DNA of 64,000 bases from Tetrapyrgos nigripes (Eukaryota; Basidiomycota; Agaricomycetes; Agaricales; Campanellaceae), in assembly GCA_013368315.1 (NCBI GenBank), contig JAACJM010000001.1, forward strand, positions 186,001-250,000, written 5' to 3'. Shown here one piece after another: positions 35,591 through 50,900 of this stretch; the first letter of the stretch is position 1, and the number at the start of each line of letters is the position of its first letter. Position numbers and translations under genes: made by a program. The notes under the pieces are model-generated. The model made no database searches. It was given only the letters and a program-made list of their open reading frames with translations, and was not told the DNA's origin.

Positions 35591-38164
35591 TCATCCAGTT
35601 TGTCCCAAACCCAGCATAACAAGGGCATAGACATTCGCAACTAGAATGATAGTCCATATTGCATACGATATCATCATGACGACCCGTCCGACCGCAAAGT
35701 CAAGATAGGTTTCGTCTTTGATGGGGATAGGGATAGGAACTGGCATGGGATGCATGTTCTCGGATTCAGAGTTGCGGTGGTACGTATCAATGACAACGCT
35801 ACTCCGGTTGCTTGATTCTGACTCATTCGACGTCGTGTCGATCTGAGGATGTACGTGCAGGACGTCTGATGTCAATGAAACTTGCCCTGCTCTGTTTTCT
35901 TCGTCGGAAGCTGGTAGCGGTACCAGTGAGTCGGTCGGGGACTCGACTGGGGAGATAGGATTTGGGGTTTGTTGGACGACAGCTTTCTCGTCATCTGAAG
36001 CGTCCTTGTCCACTTCGTCACTTAGAGGTAGAGGTGAAGAGGGTGCATCAGGATTTCTGACGCGCATAACCAGTGTCGAGGATGAGAGGTATATGAGGGG
36101 AAAGGCGACGAAAGGAAGGACGACTGAGAGGATGACCTGAGATGCGACGAGAAGTCTATCTATGCCGTCTCTCCCGACCGCGAGGGCAACTACGACGGAG
36201 GGTACCAAGCCCATCAGACGTGTGATCAGTCGACGTAAAAACGGCTAAGGTGTGAATCGTTAGCATTGATATGTGGTTGACAAGGTAAAGACGAGATCAG
36301 AATAACAAGCACGTACAGATACCCGCCACTCAATGAACCCTTCTGAAACAACCTGTCCGGCCAAAGTCGCTGTAATACTGGATGTCTGACCGGCACATAT
36401 CAGGGCGAGTGCAAAGACTACGGCCGACCCTGTGGAATCGTGCGCCTGTCAGAATGGCCGAGCTACTTGAGGCTAGTGACATACCTGGGCCTATGCGTGA
36501 TTTTATCAGTTCGTGAGCATCAAATAGACCTATCGTTGTCCCTGACTCGAGATCATTGTTGAAGAATACAGTCGCGGCGAGGATGAGGATGCTACATAGA
36601 ATGTGCAGCAAAGATGTTAGTTGACATCTGTAAGGAAGTAGTGAAGATCTTACGCAGAGTTTATAGGAAAAGCGACCAGTGAAAGACTCGAAATGACATC
36701 AATCATACCATGCTTCAGATGTTGCTGGATGAATAAGAGTGAATTATTCTCTCGCTCTCCATGCCTAGATCTATAATCTTTGGCAGAAGCAACCCGTTCG
36801 GCTCGAGAAACTTTGAATAGTTTGGACACTAATAATTTTAGTTGGGATACTGGACCCTGGGAGATTGTAACCGGGGGAGGAAGAATATTTTCCTCCGGCT
36901 TCGACACTCTATCCTGGGTTGAAAGATACGATCCCAAGAATAAAGCATGCGGCATGATGGTTGCTCCTGTCTTGTAATCAGAGACAATGGCAAGCTAACA
37001 GAGTGTGAATACTGACCAAGGATACCTAGAAAACCCGATCATTCAGAAAATGATCTCAGGCGTATATTGACTCGACATACCAACAGCTAGTAGAAAAACA
37101 AATCAGAAACAAAAGTGTTCATTAAACGTGGTACCTACCAGAATAAACGGCATCAGGTTTAGCTTTAAAAAGGTCCTTGGACGGTATATAACCGAGAAAG
37201 ACAGCTGGCCAGTGTGGTCGGACCCCGACGAGAAGGACCACGAAACAGGAAAAGACTGCCATGACCTAGAAGATGACATGAATGACATCAAAGCTGGAAC
37301 AACGACGTGCCACCAACCAGAGCTATGATTATGAATTCGAATATTCTTACTGGCCGTCCTCCACCATTCGAAGGATCCGCAATAAATAGAAAGACGATCA
37401 CGTCGGCAGCAGTTATAAGCACTGCTGCCCAAAGAGGCAGACTTGGAAAGAGGAGTGATATACCAACCGCAGAACCAAGGAGCTCTGCGAGATCTGTCGA
37501 GATGATGGCGATTTCTGCACAAGCATATAGGGGGTACAGGACAGCGCGTCGCACCAGCTTGGGATGCCTAGGGCAATTGTGCAACAATAATCGACAGTGT
37601 GATGCTAAGTCTAAGAAGACAGGCGTCAAAGGAAAGTCAGCAAGAGATGAATGCAAATCTTTACCTATACCTGTCACGCAACCGAGTCTACATGCTAGGC
37701 ACTGTTGAAATAGTTGGAAATCGTTGGTGAGTTTAGAGGTGTTCAAAACACTCATACCTGTAGTACTATTGCACCGATACCGGAAAGAAGAAGGACGAAC
37801 AGCATAGGCCTATTCCTACATAGTAAGCTTGTGAGTCTATGAGTCAGCCAAAATTCGACTTGACCTGTTCCCAAAGGATGCGCCTGCCTGCAAATCAACC
37901 GACCAGTTTCCGCTAAGCCGAGAAGTAGTCTGAGCAAAAGAGCAAGAATCAAGCCAGCGAGTAGACCCACGGGTCGAAGTATGCTACAGAGCACACAATC
38001 CCGAGTCCTACATGGTTCTTGACATGGTGGATCAAGGGATGGACGGTATTCTTTACCGAGGAACGCGAACGAGGAGAACGAGAAGATCCTGGAGGATTGC
38101 TGGACTTCACTGAGAAACGCGAACGCCGAGGAGAACGAGAAGACCCTGGGGGATTGCTGGACAT
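35591..38164 (-). CDS. NRAMP divalent metal transporter (Smf type)
   Basis: Proton-coupled importer of Mn2+, Fe2+ and similar ions. The start chosen is the ATG at 38164. A cytosolic leader contains two copies of a unit SSNPPGSSRSPR-x-S-x-SVK. TM1 holds the metal-binding DPGN motif, split by an intron (VAYFDP then GNWSVDLQAGASFG). TM2 is RPMLFVLLLSGIGAIVLQ and TM6 carries MPHALFLGS with the metal-binding Met. Later segments include FALALICAGQTSSITATLAG and VILSVVLPFVAFPLIYLSSS. A long Ser/Pro/acidic loop (DEVDKDASDDEK onward) precedes a final membrane segment ending at 35591. More than ten introns were inferred. Whether it works at the plasma membrane, vacuole or endosome cannot be told. Confidence 0.93.
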
Positions 38165-38296
38165 ACGAAAGGAAGAAAGAGAGGAATGTGCGATGAGGGA
38201 AAGGGACAATCCATGATAAACCCAGGAGAGTGGAATGTACCCATTGGTTTGGGAAGAATCTGAATATACCGAGTTGTTGGTAGAGCCTAGGTCACA

Positions 38297-38311
38297 GTGT
38301 CACAGTGACAC
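38297..38311. promoter_or_regulatory. 15-bp palindrome in NRAMP/MED6 divergent promoter
   Basis: GTGTCACAGTGACAC is a perfect palindrome around a central A, preceded by a direct repeat of GTCACAGT. It lies between two start codons 318 bp apart. Factor-binding is inferred only. Confidence 0.3.
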
Positions 38312-38482
38312 TATGGGCTTCCGAGCGTGCTAACGGACAACCAACACAAAGGCTCGAGCTGCTCTTGCTTCTGCCACAATTACTTATACTTAACCCCGCA
38401 AAGACATTCGAATAACCAGGCAACAGATTCGCGTCGTCGGTTTTGAATTTTATTCCTCTCTCACTCTCCTCACTCGGTTCAT

Positions 38483-39590
38483 ATGGATATTAACGATTTG
38501 CATCCTCCGGATGACTACAGTCATCGCTTCTTTATATGGCACGAATGGATTCAGGTATCATGTCCACTGTTTGTTGTTGAACATCTGATACACATTTCGC
38601 AGGCAAATGGTCCTCTCACCGAAGAAAATGTCTTTGAATATTTCACTACGTCAATGTTTTACGATAAACAAAGTAATAACCAAGTCTTGCGAATGCAAAC
38701 GCAGCACGCAGTCATGCCATCTGCTTCTATCGAGTCCGAGGAGTCAAAACTAAAGTACGTTGGCCCCAGCCATTTATTCAACTCTATTCATGTGGTTCAG
38801 GAAAATGGTCGGTCAAGAGTTTGCAGTCGTCCACTCCCAGCCCCCGCAGTTCTTTATTATACAAAAGCGTGAACGCCTGTCTCCTGACGAAGGTATGTCT
38901 TCGTGACCCCCTTTTCGGCTCAGTTCATGAAACATGTCTCCCCGGTCAGTAAAACCACTGGCTGCCTATTTCGTTATGAACAACCGAATTTACCAAGCTC
39001 CCGACGTCTACACCATTCTTTCGAACCGATTGGTTGGTCCACATCAGTCTCTTGCCATATACTGGATGCTCAAGCCAAGGCTTTAGCTTGCTTCTCTCCA
39101 TTCGATTCAGTCGTCACTGGATATCCTACGCTCCCATAGGCCGGATTATACCCCTCGGACTGGTTTTGTCTGGCCTATAGTTGAACCGTCGATATCAGAT
39201 GATAGCAACAAGAGACAGGATGGCATCACTTCTCTGACTACGCAAGACGTTACCGCAGAGCCGAGCGCCAAAGCGCAAGCCTCCAGTACTCCCAAACGAC
39301 ACCAAAATAACATGCTTCTAATGAATGCCATGCGTGCTACCGCAGCTCATTCCAAAGTGGCGCTGTCGACAAGTGCTCTAGCTCGTACTGCAGAAAGTGT
39401 ACCTCCAGAGATTACGGCTGCATCATCAACCGCTCGCAATTCTGTCACCCCTGCCCCTACAGCTTCTCGAGTTTCCACTCCAAAGATACCCGTACAGGAA
39501 CCAGCAGCCGCAACTAAATCTGCTCCAGGCGGGGGCAAGAAAAAGAGAAAAAGTTGGGTTTCTTACCAGCCCAGGCTCTTCTGTAACTGA
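38483..39590 (+). CDS. MED6: Mediator complex subunit MED6
   Basis: Head-module subunit of Mediator, linking activators to RNA polymerase II. The start is MDINDLHPPDDYSHRFFIWH at 38483. Exons join to give NVFEYFTTSMFYDKQSNNQV, KMVGQEFAVVHSQPPQFFII, QKRERLSPDEVKPLAAYFVM and NNRIYQAPDVYTILSNRL, then LASLHSIQSSLDILRSHRPD and YTPRTGFVWPIVE. These are the defining MED6 blocks. The C-terminal tail is Ser/Thr/Ala-rich and ends in a basic run (GGGKKKRKSW), with the stop at 39590. The intron after SNRL uses a GTTGGT donor. The exact C-terminus could differ if another small intron exists after the lysine run. Confidence 0.92.
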
Positions 39591-39887
39591 CTCCCTTTTT
39601 GTCCAGGAACCATGGCCACAGACCCGGCAGCATCCTGAATAGAAAGACCGTTCCTATATCCATTACACTGGGTACATGTAGGATAAAGTATGCATATGTA
39701 CACATAAACTGCTTCTTTGACGGCGTGTAATATCTTCAAGGGCCAGTACGGAACCGGTATTCGGTGTACACCAAGACCGTCACGGTTTCCGATGGTTACG
39801 GACGGCATTGTATCCTCTGCAATACTGCGGCGACAGAAAACGGACCCAAACGAACATACCAATCAAAACCCTGCACGTCTTCTCGCA

Positions 39888-40699
39888 TCATCTTGCTCCA
39901 ACGCCAGTCAACTTCCCAGTGAGCCAACCTAGAGGTGTTTGCAAGTTGCCTCCCCGTGGAGCCAAGCCTCCACTCAGAGAGAGTGGATTGGCTGATGCAT
40001 AAGACTCTCGCCGCAATTTTGCCGCAGTTTGAACTAGAACATGATCATTACTGATTAGTGAAGCATGAATAAGATTTGAGAATCACACACCGGAGTCGTC
40101 GATTTCATCTACGTTTGTTTCAAGGACCAATCCACCTTGGATAATTTCAGCAAGAATATGATGCACCTGCGCCAAAATCTTATTTAACCTTCTAACGACC
40201 ACGTCGAGGTCGATACAACCTACTTCGTCAAAATGAAACACGAGATCCAGTTCGCAAACGTTTTCGAATGCTCGATCAAGAGATTCCACGAAGACCTATG
40301 TGCTCGGTGAGAGAAAGAACCGGCGTCGTGGAAAGAAGAGATACGTACTTGGATTAAATCCAGTATACCCAACTCACTCTCTGCGCCATCCACCACGAAG
40401 ACAAAGTACAATGTTGCGTAGTTCCTGTAAACAACCCGCCAACGCTCTTGTTGGCCAGAGATGCTGAGGAATTCATCTAGTTCGGGCGCATCCAGAAAGT
40501 TGCAGAGGTTGGTCGGCCGAGTGTATACCAGCGAAAAGATCTTCTGGATAAGCGTTTGAACAGAATGGTGTACCGGGGTGTAAAATTTTGTGAGTCTAGG
40601 AACGCCAGATGTGTTGACTGCAGTGCGCGGAGGTCATGAGTACTGGATGTCTGGCGTGAGCAGACAGCAAAACTTGCATATCAACACGCCGTGTATCAT
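39888..40699 (-). CDS. AP-3 complex sigma subunit
   Basis: Small subunit of the AP-3 adaptor, which sorts cargo from Golgi/endosome to the vacuole. The first exon is 22 bases (40678-40699, MIHGVLI) and splices through a GC-AG intron to 40617, reading FNTSGVPRLTKFYTP, the conserved longin opening. It continues LIQKIFSLVYTR, WRVVYRNYATLYFVFVVDG, then SLDRAFENVCELDLVFHFDE and HHILAEIIQGGLVLETN, which are diagnostic for AP-3 sigma. Reading through at 40083 would stop early; splicing joins DDS to VQTAAKLRRESYASA and a tail ending PLGWLTGKLTGVGAR at 39888, which I take as the true end. About 195 residues. Confidence 0.92.
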
Positions 40700-41063
40700 T
40701 GTGAGAAGACGATGGTGGCTTGCTAAAACTACAGGAGGTGTGGTGGGGGCACGCGTCAGAGGTAGTTTACCACACGACACAAAAACGGAAAATTGGAATG
40801 ACGGCACTCGTGTACTGATCATGAATACAGCCCCAGGCCTCCGAACCGGTACCGGAGGTTTTGCGTTTCTTTTTATAGAGCTATTTCAAGGTTCAGGTCA
40901 AGGTACACCGTCTCTACTCAGGAGCTTCGGCTCGACAGTGACTAACGGACCCGTGGGGCTGCGGAAACAGTTCACAGAGCTCGGGAATGCAACCAGTCCG
41001 AAGCACAAAATGTATTTCGATAATTCTCAAGGAGTATAGAGTAAGGTATTACACATAGAACAA
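40700..41063. other. Intergenic: AP-3 sigma promoter and SGT1 3' side
   Basis: About 360 bp has only an antisense frame (40590-41039) that overlaps the AP-3 exon and shows no motif. No separate gene is supported. Confidence 0.45.
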
Positions 41064-44055
<2,992 letters not shown>

Positions 44056-44166
44056 GATCAAGAAACGGCTTGAAGAAGATTTTTGAAGAGCAGTGATGTA
44101 ATCCCAAGGGCGCAGCCAAACACTTTGCCCCTTTCTATTCTGAGCGACTGACGACCTACTCATCCG

Positions 44167-44729
44167 ATGGCTACAAACATACCCTTCAAGGACAGGAATC
44201 TCATAGCTGTCATCGGTGATGAGGTACTTTGCAAGTTTGGCTCTGAAACTCTTCCTCATACCAGCCAACAGGACTCGATCACTGGTCTGCTTCTCGCAGG
44301 CGTCGGCCATGTAAACGAGCAACAGAAGAAGAACTTTCTGGTCGTCGATTCCAGTACGCTTGCTTGATATCTCGGTGGTATATATCTCTCAAAAAAACCT
44401 GTTTAGAGACACAGGTAGCTCAAATTGAAGCCGCATTCCAAGAATTCACTGAAAGGAAGGATATTGCTATTCTGCTCATCAACCAGCATGTGCGTCATCT
44501 ACAATTCCATCCGGATCCTCTTTCTTATCTTCATCTAGATTGCAGAGAAGATACGACCGACAGTAGACAAGTACCAACAAGCTTTCCCTGCCTTATTAGA
44601 GATACCATCTAAAGACCATCCATACGGTGCGTTATCTGTGCAATTCTCGAGTAATTACTTTCTGACGGCCATTTAGACCCGTCCAAGGATTCTGTACTGA
44701 AGCGCGTGCAGAAGCTATTTGGAGAGTAA
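44167..44729 (+). CDS. VMA7: V-type ATPase subunit F (Vma7)
   Basis: Soluble V1-sector stalk subunit of the vacuolar proton pump. Five exons give 120 residues: [39 protein letters not shown] through [46 protein letters not shown], and [20 protein letters not shown] with the end KLFGE. Length and every conserved block match the family. Its start is 111 bp from the SGT1/ECD start on the opposite strand, so they probably share a promoter. Confidence 0.96.
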
Positions 44730-45290
44730 AGAAGAGCATCAGCTCTGACATCTATACACTTCATATTTGCAAAGGACCTTCAAGCATTGTACTTCATTTC
44801 AACACACTAATGAGCATGGCGTTAATTATCACGATGCTACTGTCGGTCTAGTGTTACCTGAGGTAAAGTCATCTCAGGTCTTAATCAATAAAGCAGTCTA
44901 CGCATCGGGTGCTGCCCTACACGCTCATCAGTTCACGAACAATAAGCTGGCCTGTACCTCGGTATCATCCCCTTGCTGGACGACGGAGGATGATACGTGC
45001 AAAGTTGCTAGCGCGCCAACACATTGGACGAGCTCTCCCAAAATTCTATTCCTCACCGCTGTCCTTGCGCAATTCCTCACTGAGTAGTCGCACATGTTGA
45101 CATCGGAATAGTTGATGTTGACAATGGTCTGTGAGCATCAGTTTTCTTGTAACAGATCATGTCAAGGAACGTGAATGTGTGCAACATGTCCTTTGTTTTG
45201 CAAAGGAGATTGAGCAATGCATTATATGATAATTTGATATGATAACCATTACATTCCTCTGAACGACGATGAGATGTGTTTCAATAGATA
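44730..45290. other. Convergent intergenic region
   Basis: About 560 bp lies between the V-ATPase F stop and the TIM21 stop. A 106-codon open frame (44767-45087 plus) has no ATG at its start and no motif. A short hairpin, GTATCATCC/GGATGATAC, lies near 44961-44995. Confidence 0.45.
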
Positions 45291-46609
45291 TCATGAGTGC
45301 CATCGTAATACAGCTTCGTTTTCCCTCACCCCAGGTGCTCGGTCAACGAACACTCGAATCGGGTTCTTGGCACGAGAATCTAAGAGAGTACATGAGCATC
45401 AGGTCCGAAATATGATGATAGGGACTCACTTGGTATATCAACCAACAGATACCGGCAGACGAAATATCCATCATTATTCTGCAGGAGATCGAGTCAGTAC
45501 CAGCATCCACAAAACATGAAGATTACTCACCCTGATAAAATCGGCATGAACCTCCCCATCAGTATAAATCCTTCCGTTAAATTCAGGCGATGCATCTGAG
45601 CTGCCACCTCTAGATTTTCTTAATGACGAGAATAAACCAGTCCATTGCCATGTGCTACTCTTCTCGTCTTTATGTTCTTCTTCCGACCGTAGCGAAGGGT
45701 CCGACATTGAAGGAGGCACTGGTGAACCAGTGAGATACTTGAACGACCGATGGAACTTATCCCAAAGATGCCTCGACCGCTCTTTCGTCCATCCAACCAT
45801 CTCGTCGTAACTCATCTCGGATAAATAAGAAGACTTTTCTTGCATCCATTTCGTTGCCGCGTCCACATACGAGTCTGAGTCTGAGTATTCTGAGTGTGCA
45901 CCAGGCTCGCGACCTTGAATGTAGAAGTTCATGATCATATGCTCGCGCCCATATGAGTCAAGAAAGACTTGAGACGATACTTGGTGATTACGGTGTCGAG
46001 GCCGTTCCAGTGAAGGCGGGCTTGTGTGGAATGCGAGTGGTCCATGAAGATATTTAGCCACCTGTTCCATAGGATCAAAAAAATGGACAGGTAAAGTTTT
46101 CGGATGACTGACCTGAGGAGAGCGCTTTATCCGCTCGCAGGCATCACTGTAGAGGACGGTAGGGGAGTTTTTGGAAAAGAGTTCGGAAGTTAAGCAGTAG
46201 ATTAACACTGCCGAAAGGCCTGCACCAAAGACGATGACAGCAAGGTTGGAAGTCCTGGCGGTTGTACGTTTTACTGTCTATGTTTCAGCAAGATTGGACT
46301 ATTTTATTCAGAAGTATACACACTTTTGCCACCAGTACTCAGCTCTGACCACTTCTTCACTGGTTCTGTACCATAAGATGAGGGTGTTACGCCAATTGGA
46401 AATGGACCGATAGATTCCGGACGAGAGGCATGATGTTTGGTGTCCAAAGATGAAGAGAGAGTGGACGAGTTGGTCGCACCACGATGAGTCGCGTACTTTC
46501 TGGCCACGAGGATGATTGGTGTCTTCGACTTGAACAGAGAGCGTGGAATGGAGGACGACAGACACGAATGCCTACGAAAAAGTAGAGACATGTTCAAAGC
46601 AGAGGCCAT
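45291..46609 (-). CDS. TIM21: TIM21 mitochondrial import inner membrane translocase subunit
   Basis: Inner-membrane protein linking the TIM23 presequence translocase to TOM and the respiratory chain. From ATG 46609 a basic presequence reads MSLLFRRHSCLSSSIPRS and LVARKYATHRG. The next exon begins KRTTARTSNLAVIVFGAGLS with the transmembrane segment AVLIYCLTSELFSKNSPTVL, then DACERIKRSPQV, HGPLAFHTSPP, and the intermembrane-space domain (GREHMIMNFYIQGRE). It ends NNDGYFVCRYLLVDIP and NPIRVFVDRAPGV at 45291. The domain has a Ser/acidic insert of about 100 residues (ATKWMQEKSSYLSEMSYDE onward) that is longer than in yeast. Confidence 0.92.
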
Positions 46610-46809
46610 GGCATACTAATTCGGCAAAGCTGACACGGCGACGCAACGGCGACGTACATATACTAAATAGTCCCATGATCTTAGCGAAGCTCCCGTAGTA
46701 ACGTCACGAATTTCTGCGTATACGGTACAGAGGCTCTAAACTATGAATAAAATAACGACACAGAGCAGATATATCATATCATATCCAATAGATCCCTCAA
46801 AGAAACCAA

Positions 46810-47837
46810 TCAAGACTTCTCGAAATGCTCCAGTTGTTTGACGACCTCTTTTTTTAACTGCAGGATCAATCAGGCAGCTGCAAGGAAAGAAAGTTGCAGA
46901 CACTTACCGGAGGACTCAAGCCCTCTCCTTCAAAGTAATGAAGCACAAACTCGACAGCGACCCAATCATCCTCAATGGCACCCAGGTCACGGAATATCAA
47001 TGAACGAGGTTTTCCTGATACCGGTTCAGACAAAAAGACGTCAAGGGGGGTATGTTTTGTCAAAGGAGAATTAGGGAAGAGTGTTTTCAGTTTGCGCATC
47101 GGGAATCCAATCTCTAGGGCTTGGTCTTCCGTAACTGTACTGGCCTTTCTACCGTCATTCAGTCTAGCGTGAAGAGCACGCACAAAAGCGTCCCTCAAAT
47201 GACTGTAAGACGTATTTCTGGTTGGAACTGGAAACGGGATAAGAAGTTGAGTAGACTAATGAGAGTATCTTCTCACCAATTCGGACAACGCAAGCACTTT
47301 TACTGACTATTTCTGATATTTTCTCATCTGGCGTCATTTCTGGAGTGATCTAGGACGAAATGAGAAATAGGTATCACAGTCGGAGTATTTCACCGACCTT
47401 GAGCTTTGGGTTATTTAAATCAGCGTAGAACCCGACAGAGTAGACCTTGATTCCCAGAAATGACACGGTCCTGACACCGACCCCGACCAAAGACAGCAGT
47501 GGTACGTTGAATTTTGCTGCTACTCGGATGACATTTGGGAACTCGATCCCAGTTGCAGGGTCAACTGCACGTCCAGAGAGATGAATCCAAAGCAAAATGA
47601 GACAAAGTGAGCAGACACACTAGTAGAATCAGCTTTGCTTTCAACTGACAGTGAACCCGGTTCTGCATCCAAACGGACAGTGCGGCTGAAGAAGGGTATG
47701 CTGGCAGCGGTCAACAAGAAGCCAGTTCCCCAAACGAGATGCCTGAGATGTGAGCTAGGACGAGACGTAGACGTAGAATGGAATCGGCGACTATAGGTTG
47801 GCAGTGATAAACGCGCAGCCTTGTGAAGGAAAGACAT
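46810..47837 (-). CDS. Mitochondrial chalcone-isomerase-fold protein (AIM18-like)
   Basis: Fungal member of the chalcone isomerase superfamily, probably without flavonoid isomerase activity; yeast Aim18 is mitochondrial. The N-terminus (MSFLHKAARLSLPTYSRRFH) is a presequence, followed by a membrane segment (LVWGTGFLLTAASIPFFSR). The fold region reads IDPATGIEFPNVIRVAAKFN, SLVGVGVRTVSFLGIKVYSV and GFYADLNNPKLK, then SHLRDAFVRALHARLND and LVFLSEPVSGKP-type motif (DVFLSEPVSGKPRSLIF). The final exon gives LKKEVVKQLEHFEKS at 46810. Its start is 158 bp from that of BLM10. Confidence 0.9.
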
Positions 47838-47995
47838 AGCGAACCGGCAAAATATGGCGGCTTGACAAGTACCTGAGTAACGTCCACGCGTCTCCCCTAC
47901 TTTTTTATTAGACGCGTCACCTAGGGCTTCGTCAGCGGTTCCTTCCAGCTATATAAATTCATAGTTCTGTTCGTGTTATCCCCAATTCTTGAACC

Positions 47996-50900
47996 ATGGA
48001 TATACTCATTCAGGCTCCCGTCTTTATCAATCCAGATTCTCTTCTGCGTGGCTCCCGACCCGACATGGACGGTGACGACAGCATGTCATATCTCGATACC
48101 CCGGCGGGTGACTACATCGAGCAGTCGTCTTACGAAAAGCAGACATCAGTTCTCCAAACCTATCTCAATTCAGTTCCTTACGAATGCGAATCCATCGAAG
48201 ACATGAAGAAACGTCTCGAAGAGATTGTCGGCAAGATATACATTTGCGCCAAGTCTCAAAACTGGCTCACTTTGACAACATGGGATGGAATGCTGCAGTG
48301 GTGAGTATCTGTGTGGCTCATCTACCACTATATCGATGCTAACGCCTTTGCTTTCAAGTTGGTTGCTTATGCGGTACCCTATGCAGAAATCTACTCGCGC
48401 TAAACTTGTCCGCCTCTACTATGAACTCTGTATCGTCTCTGGCGTAGAACCCCGGGTCATTCGTAGCTGGGCGGATATGCTTTCACGCTTACTCGCCAAT
48501 AAATCTGGATCCAAACGAAAACTCGAAACCACTGATCTGCAGTTGCCCTGGAGGCCTCTTTGGAAAGCCTTGAAGAAAGAGCTTTGGGTCAAGAAGCGAA
48601 TTCAGGATCCCTCGTGAGTCTCCGCTATTTCCTTCCTCGTACACGGGATTAACTTTCGCTAGTCGCAATGTTGTCAACATACTCCTCTATGTCGCTGAAC
48701 AATGCAAACGCTACTATCCCGCAGATGAAATTCCCAACATGCTTGACGAGTTTCTTCCCTTGGTCACACAGGATGTGAGCAGCCCCCCTTTATTTCAGTG
48801 CATGTCTGATTGAGTGTTTTCTAGTCGATTTTGACGATGATTCCTATTCTCACGTCGTTCCTACCTCCCACACATTGCCATGTCTATATGCCGGCCCTCT
48901 TTAAAGTTTGGGAAGCCTTCAATTCAGCTGTACTTGACGACAGACTTCTTGAACTTGCGGGAGAACTTTCACAGGAGCACGTTGCTGGTGCATTTGGAGA
49001 CAATCGTGAAGGCAATGCCAAGTGGAAAGATGTCGGTATTTGGTCAGAGAAGGAATGGAATATGTTGGTGGTGAAAGGACTTGGTTCAATGAGTTCGTCG
49101 AATGTGCATTTACGTCCATGTCTTGTGCTGAATTTTCTTTCTTTCTAGATGTACCCGTTGGCATTACTCGGGTAAGGATTTTACAGCTTCAAGGCTGCAT
49201 ATAAGGCGCTAACGGTCGGATCAAAAGGGTGCATCAACCACCGCAAGTCATGCCGACTCTATGGCAGACAGACAGTCGCTCAAGATCAAGAAAAGTATCA
49301 GTAGACAACGTGAGTGACATCTGTTTTTCCTCATACCTACCTGCTCTTACTTGGATGTTTAGAGGCTCTGGCGAAGATTATAGTATATTCGATATCTGCA
49401 GACGGCCCTGTCAGAGAAGTTGGTGATGGTAAATCGCGTGCTGGAGACAGTCCTCAAGGCTATCTTGCTGGGTCAAGGGCTCTGGATACTTTAGAACGGC
49501 TCATCACTAGTACGGAATCATTCTTTCATCCTTCAAACTCTGGTACATGGAGCGGTTCGGTTAGTGCATATGCATATTTGCTTTCTTCACGTGTATGTGT
49601 ATTGACCATATCACAGTTGACTTCATTTTTGCAACGCTTGACGGGAGAGTTTACCCAACGCTGGCATGAAGAGCAGCAACCAACATGTAAGATACCGGTG
49701 GTGCGTACATTTCCCATGACAATATTCTCAGTACCGATTCGTCCTTCACAGATGCAGCGGCTAACCCCTGCTTTACGCCGAGCATTTGTGAACACTTTAC
49801 GAACTCCGGCATTGCTTGCAATGTTCTCCAAAGATCCCATTAGTCTCGGATTGGCTCAAGGTTCATTGCGCGCTATGGCTCTTCTGGAACCCAACATCAT
49901 TATGCCTGAACTCCTTGAGCGTGCTTACGGCGGTTTGGAGGTCGTTAACGAAACTCACCGTACTACCGCTGTTCTCAGCATGCTGACCGGGATTGCTCGC
50001 CCTCTGACTACGGAAAAGGTCTGGCTTAGTGGTCAGAAGCATGTGGTCCCTCTGTTGGAGCTATGCATTCCAGGTATAGACGTGGTATGTTTGGTTTTCT
50101 CGTGTTACTTACTTCGTGTTCTGACCATGGTGTAGAATGACCCCAACAAGACAATTTTCACCACCATGTTTGTCTCGGCCATCCTTCAGAATATCAAAGT
50201 CGGGGATCTTTCCATTCATCAGTCAGGGCACCCCTTGACAGAGGATTTCAACGAGAACATGGACGTTGACCAAGATACGACACAGTTACCTGCTGGGACG
50301 GAAGCTGGTATGCCTGCATTAAGTAGAAGTGATGAAAGGGCGCTCGTACGAGACAGTACGGCCGCGTTCGCAGGTACGGTGTTCGTGTTAGCTTTCTCGA
50401 TAAGGGGCTGACATTGGAGTTCTTTCAGATTGGGTGACGTCTCTCTTTCGACGTGTCTTGGCGCTCTACGAGTATCTTCCCGAAGAAGGTGGCAAGAGAA
50501 ACACCACTGGCGGTAAAACGGAGGAAGGAGTTCTCAGATCCATTAAGGGGATGATGGATGTCGTCTGTCTACATCTTTCGGACCAGCTTTTTGACCTAGT
50601 GCTGAAGCTAGTTTATGATTATGCCACTACCAATGCGAAGTCTAACGCGGTGAGGGCATTCGGACAGCTTATTTCATGCCTTGCGCGTGTAAAGCCAGAG
50701 AGGACTTTAGACAAGTTTCTTCCTTTCTGTGTTGCGCAGATTGAGGAAGAGTTGAAGCACGGAGCGTCTAGTATACGAACAACTTCGTCGCACAGCGCTC
50801 TGGCAGCCGATACTACATTGCATTGGAGTGTGTGTCTTCCAGATCGTACTTTTTACCGGACTAATCATTTCTGTCATAGATTTGACGATTTTGAGGGGAT

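Noticed and set aside
44056..44322. N-terminal extension of the SGT1/ECD frame
   Set aside because: It overlaps VMA7 exons on the other strand, and MDLFNQIP matches the usual family start.
44767..45087. 106-codon plus-strand frame after V-ATPase F
   Set aside because: It lacks an ATG at its start and shows no motif; it lies in a convergent 3' region.
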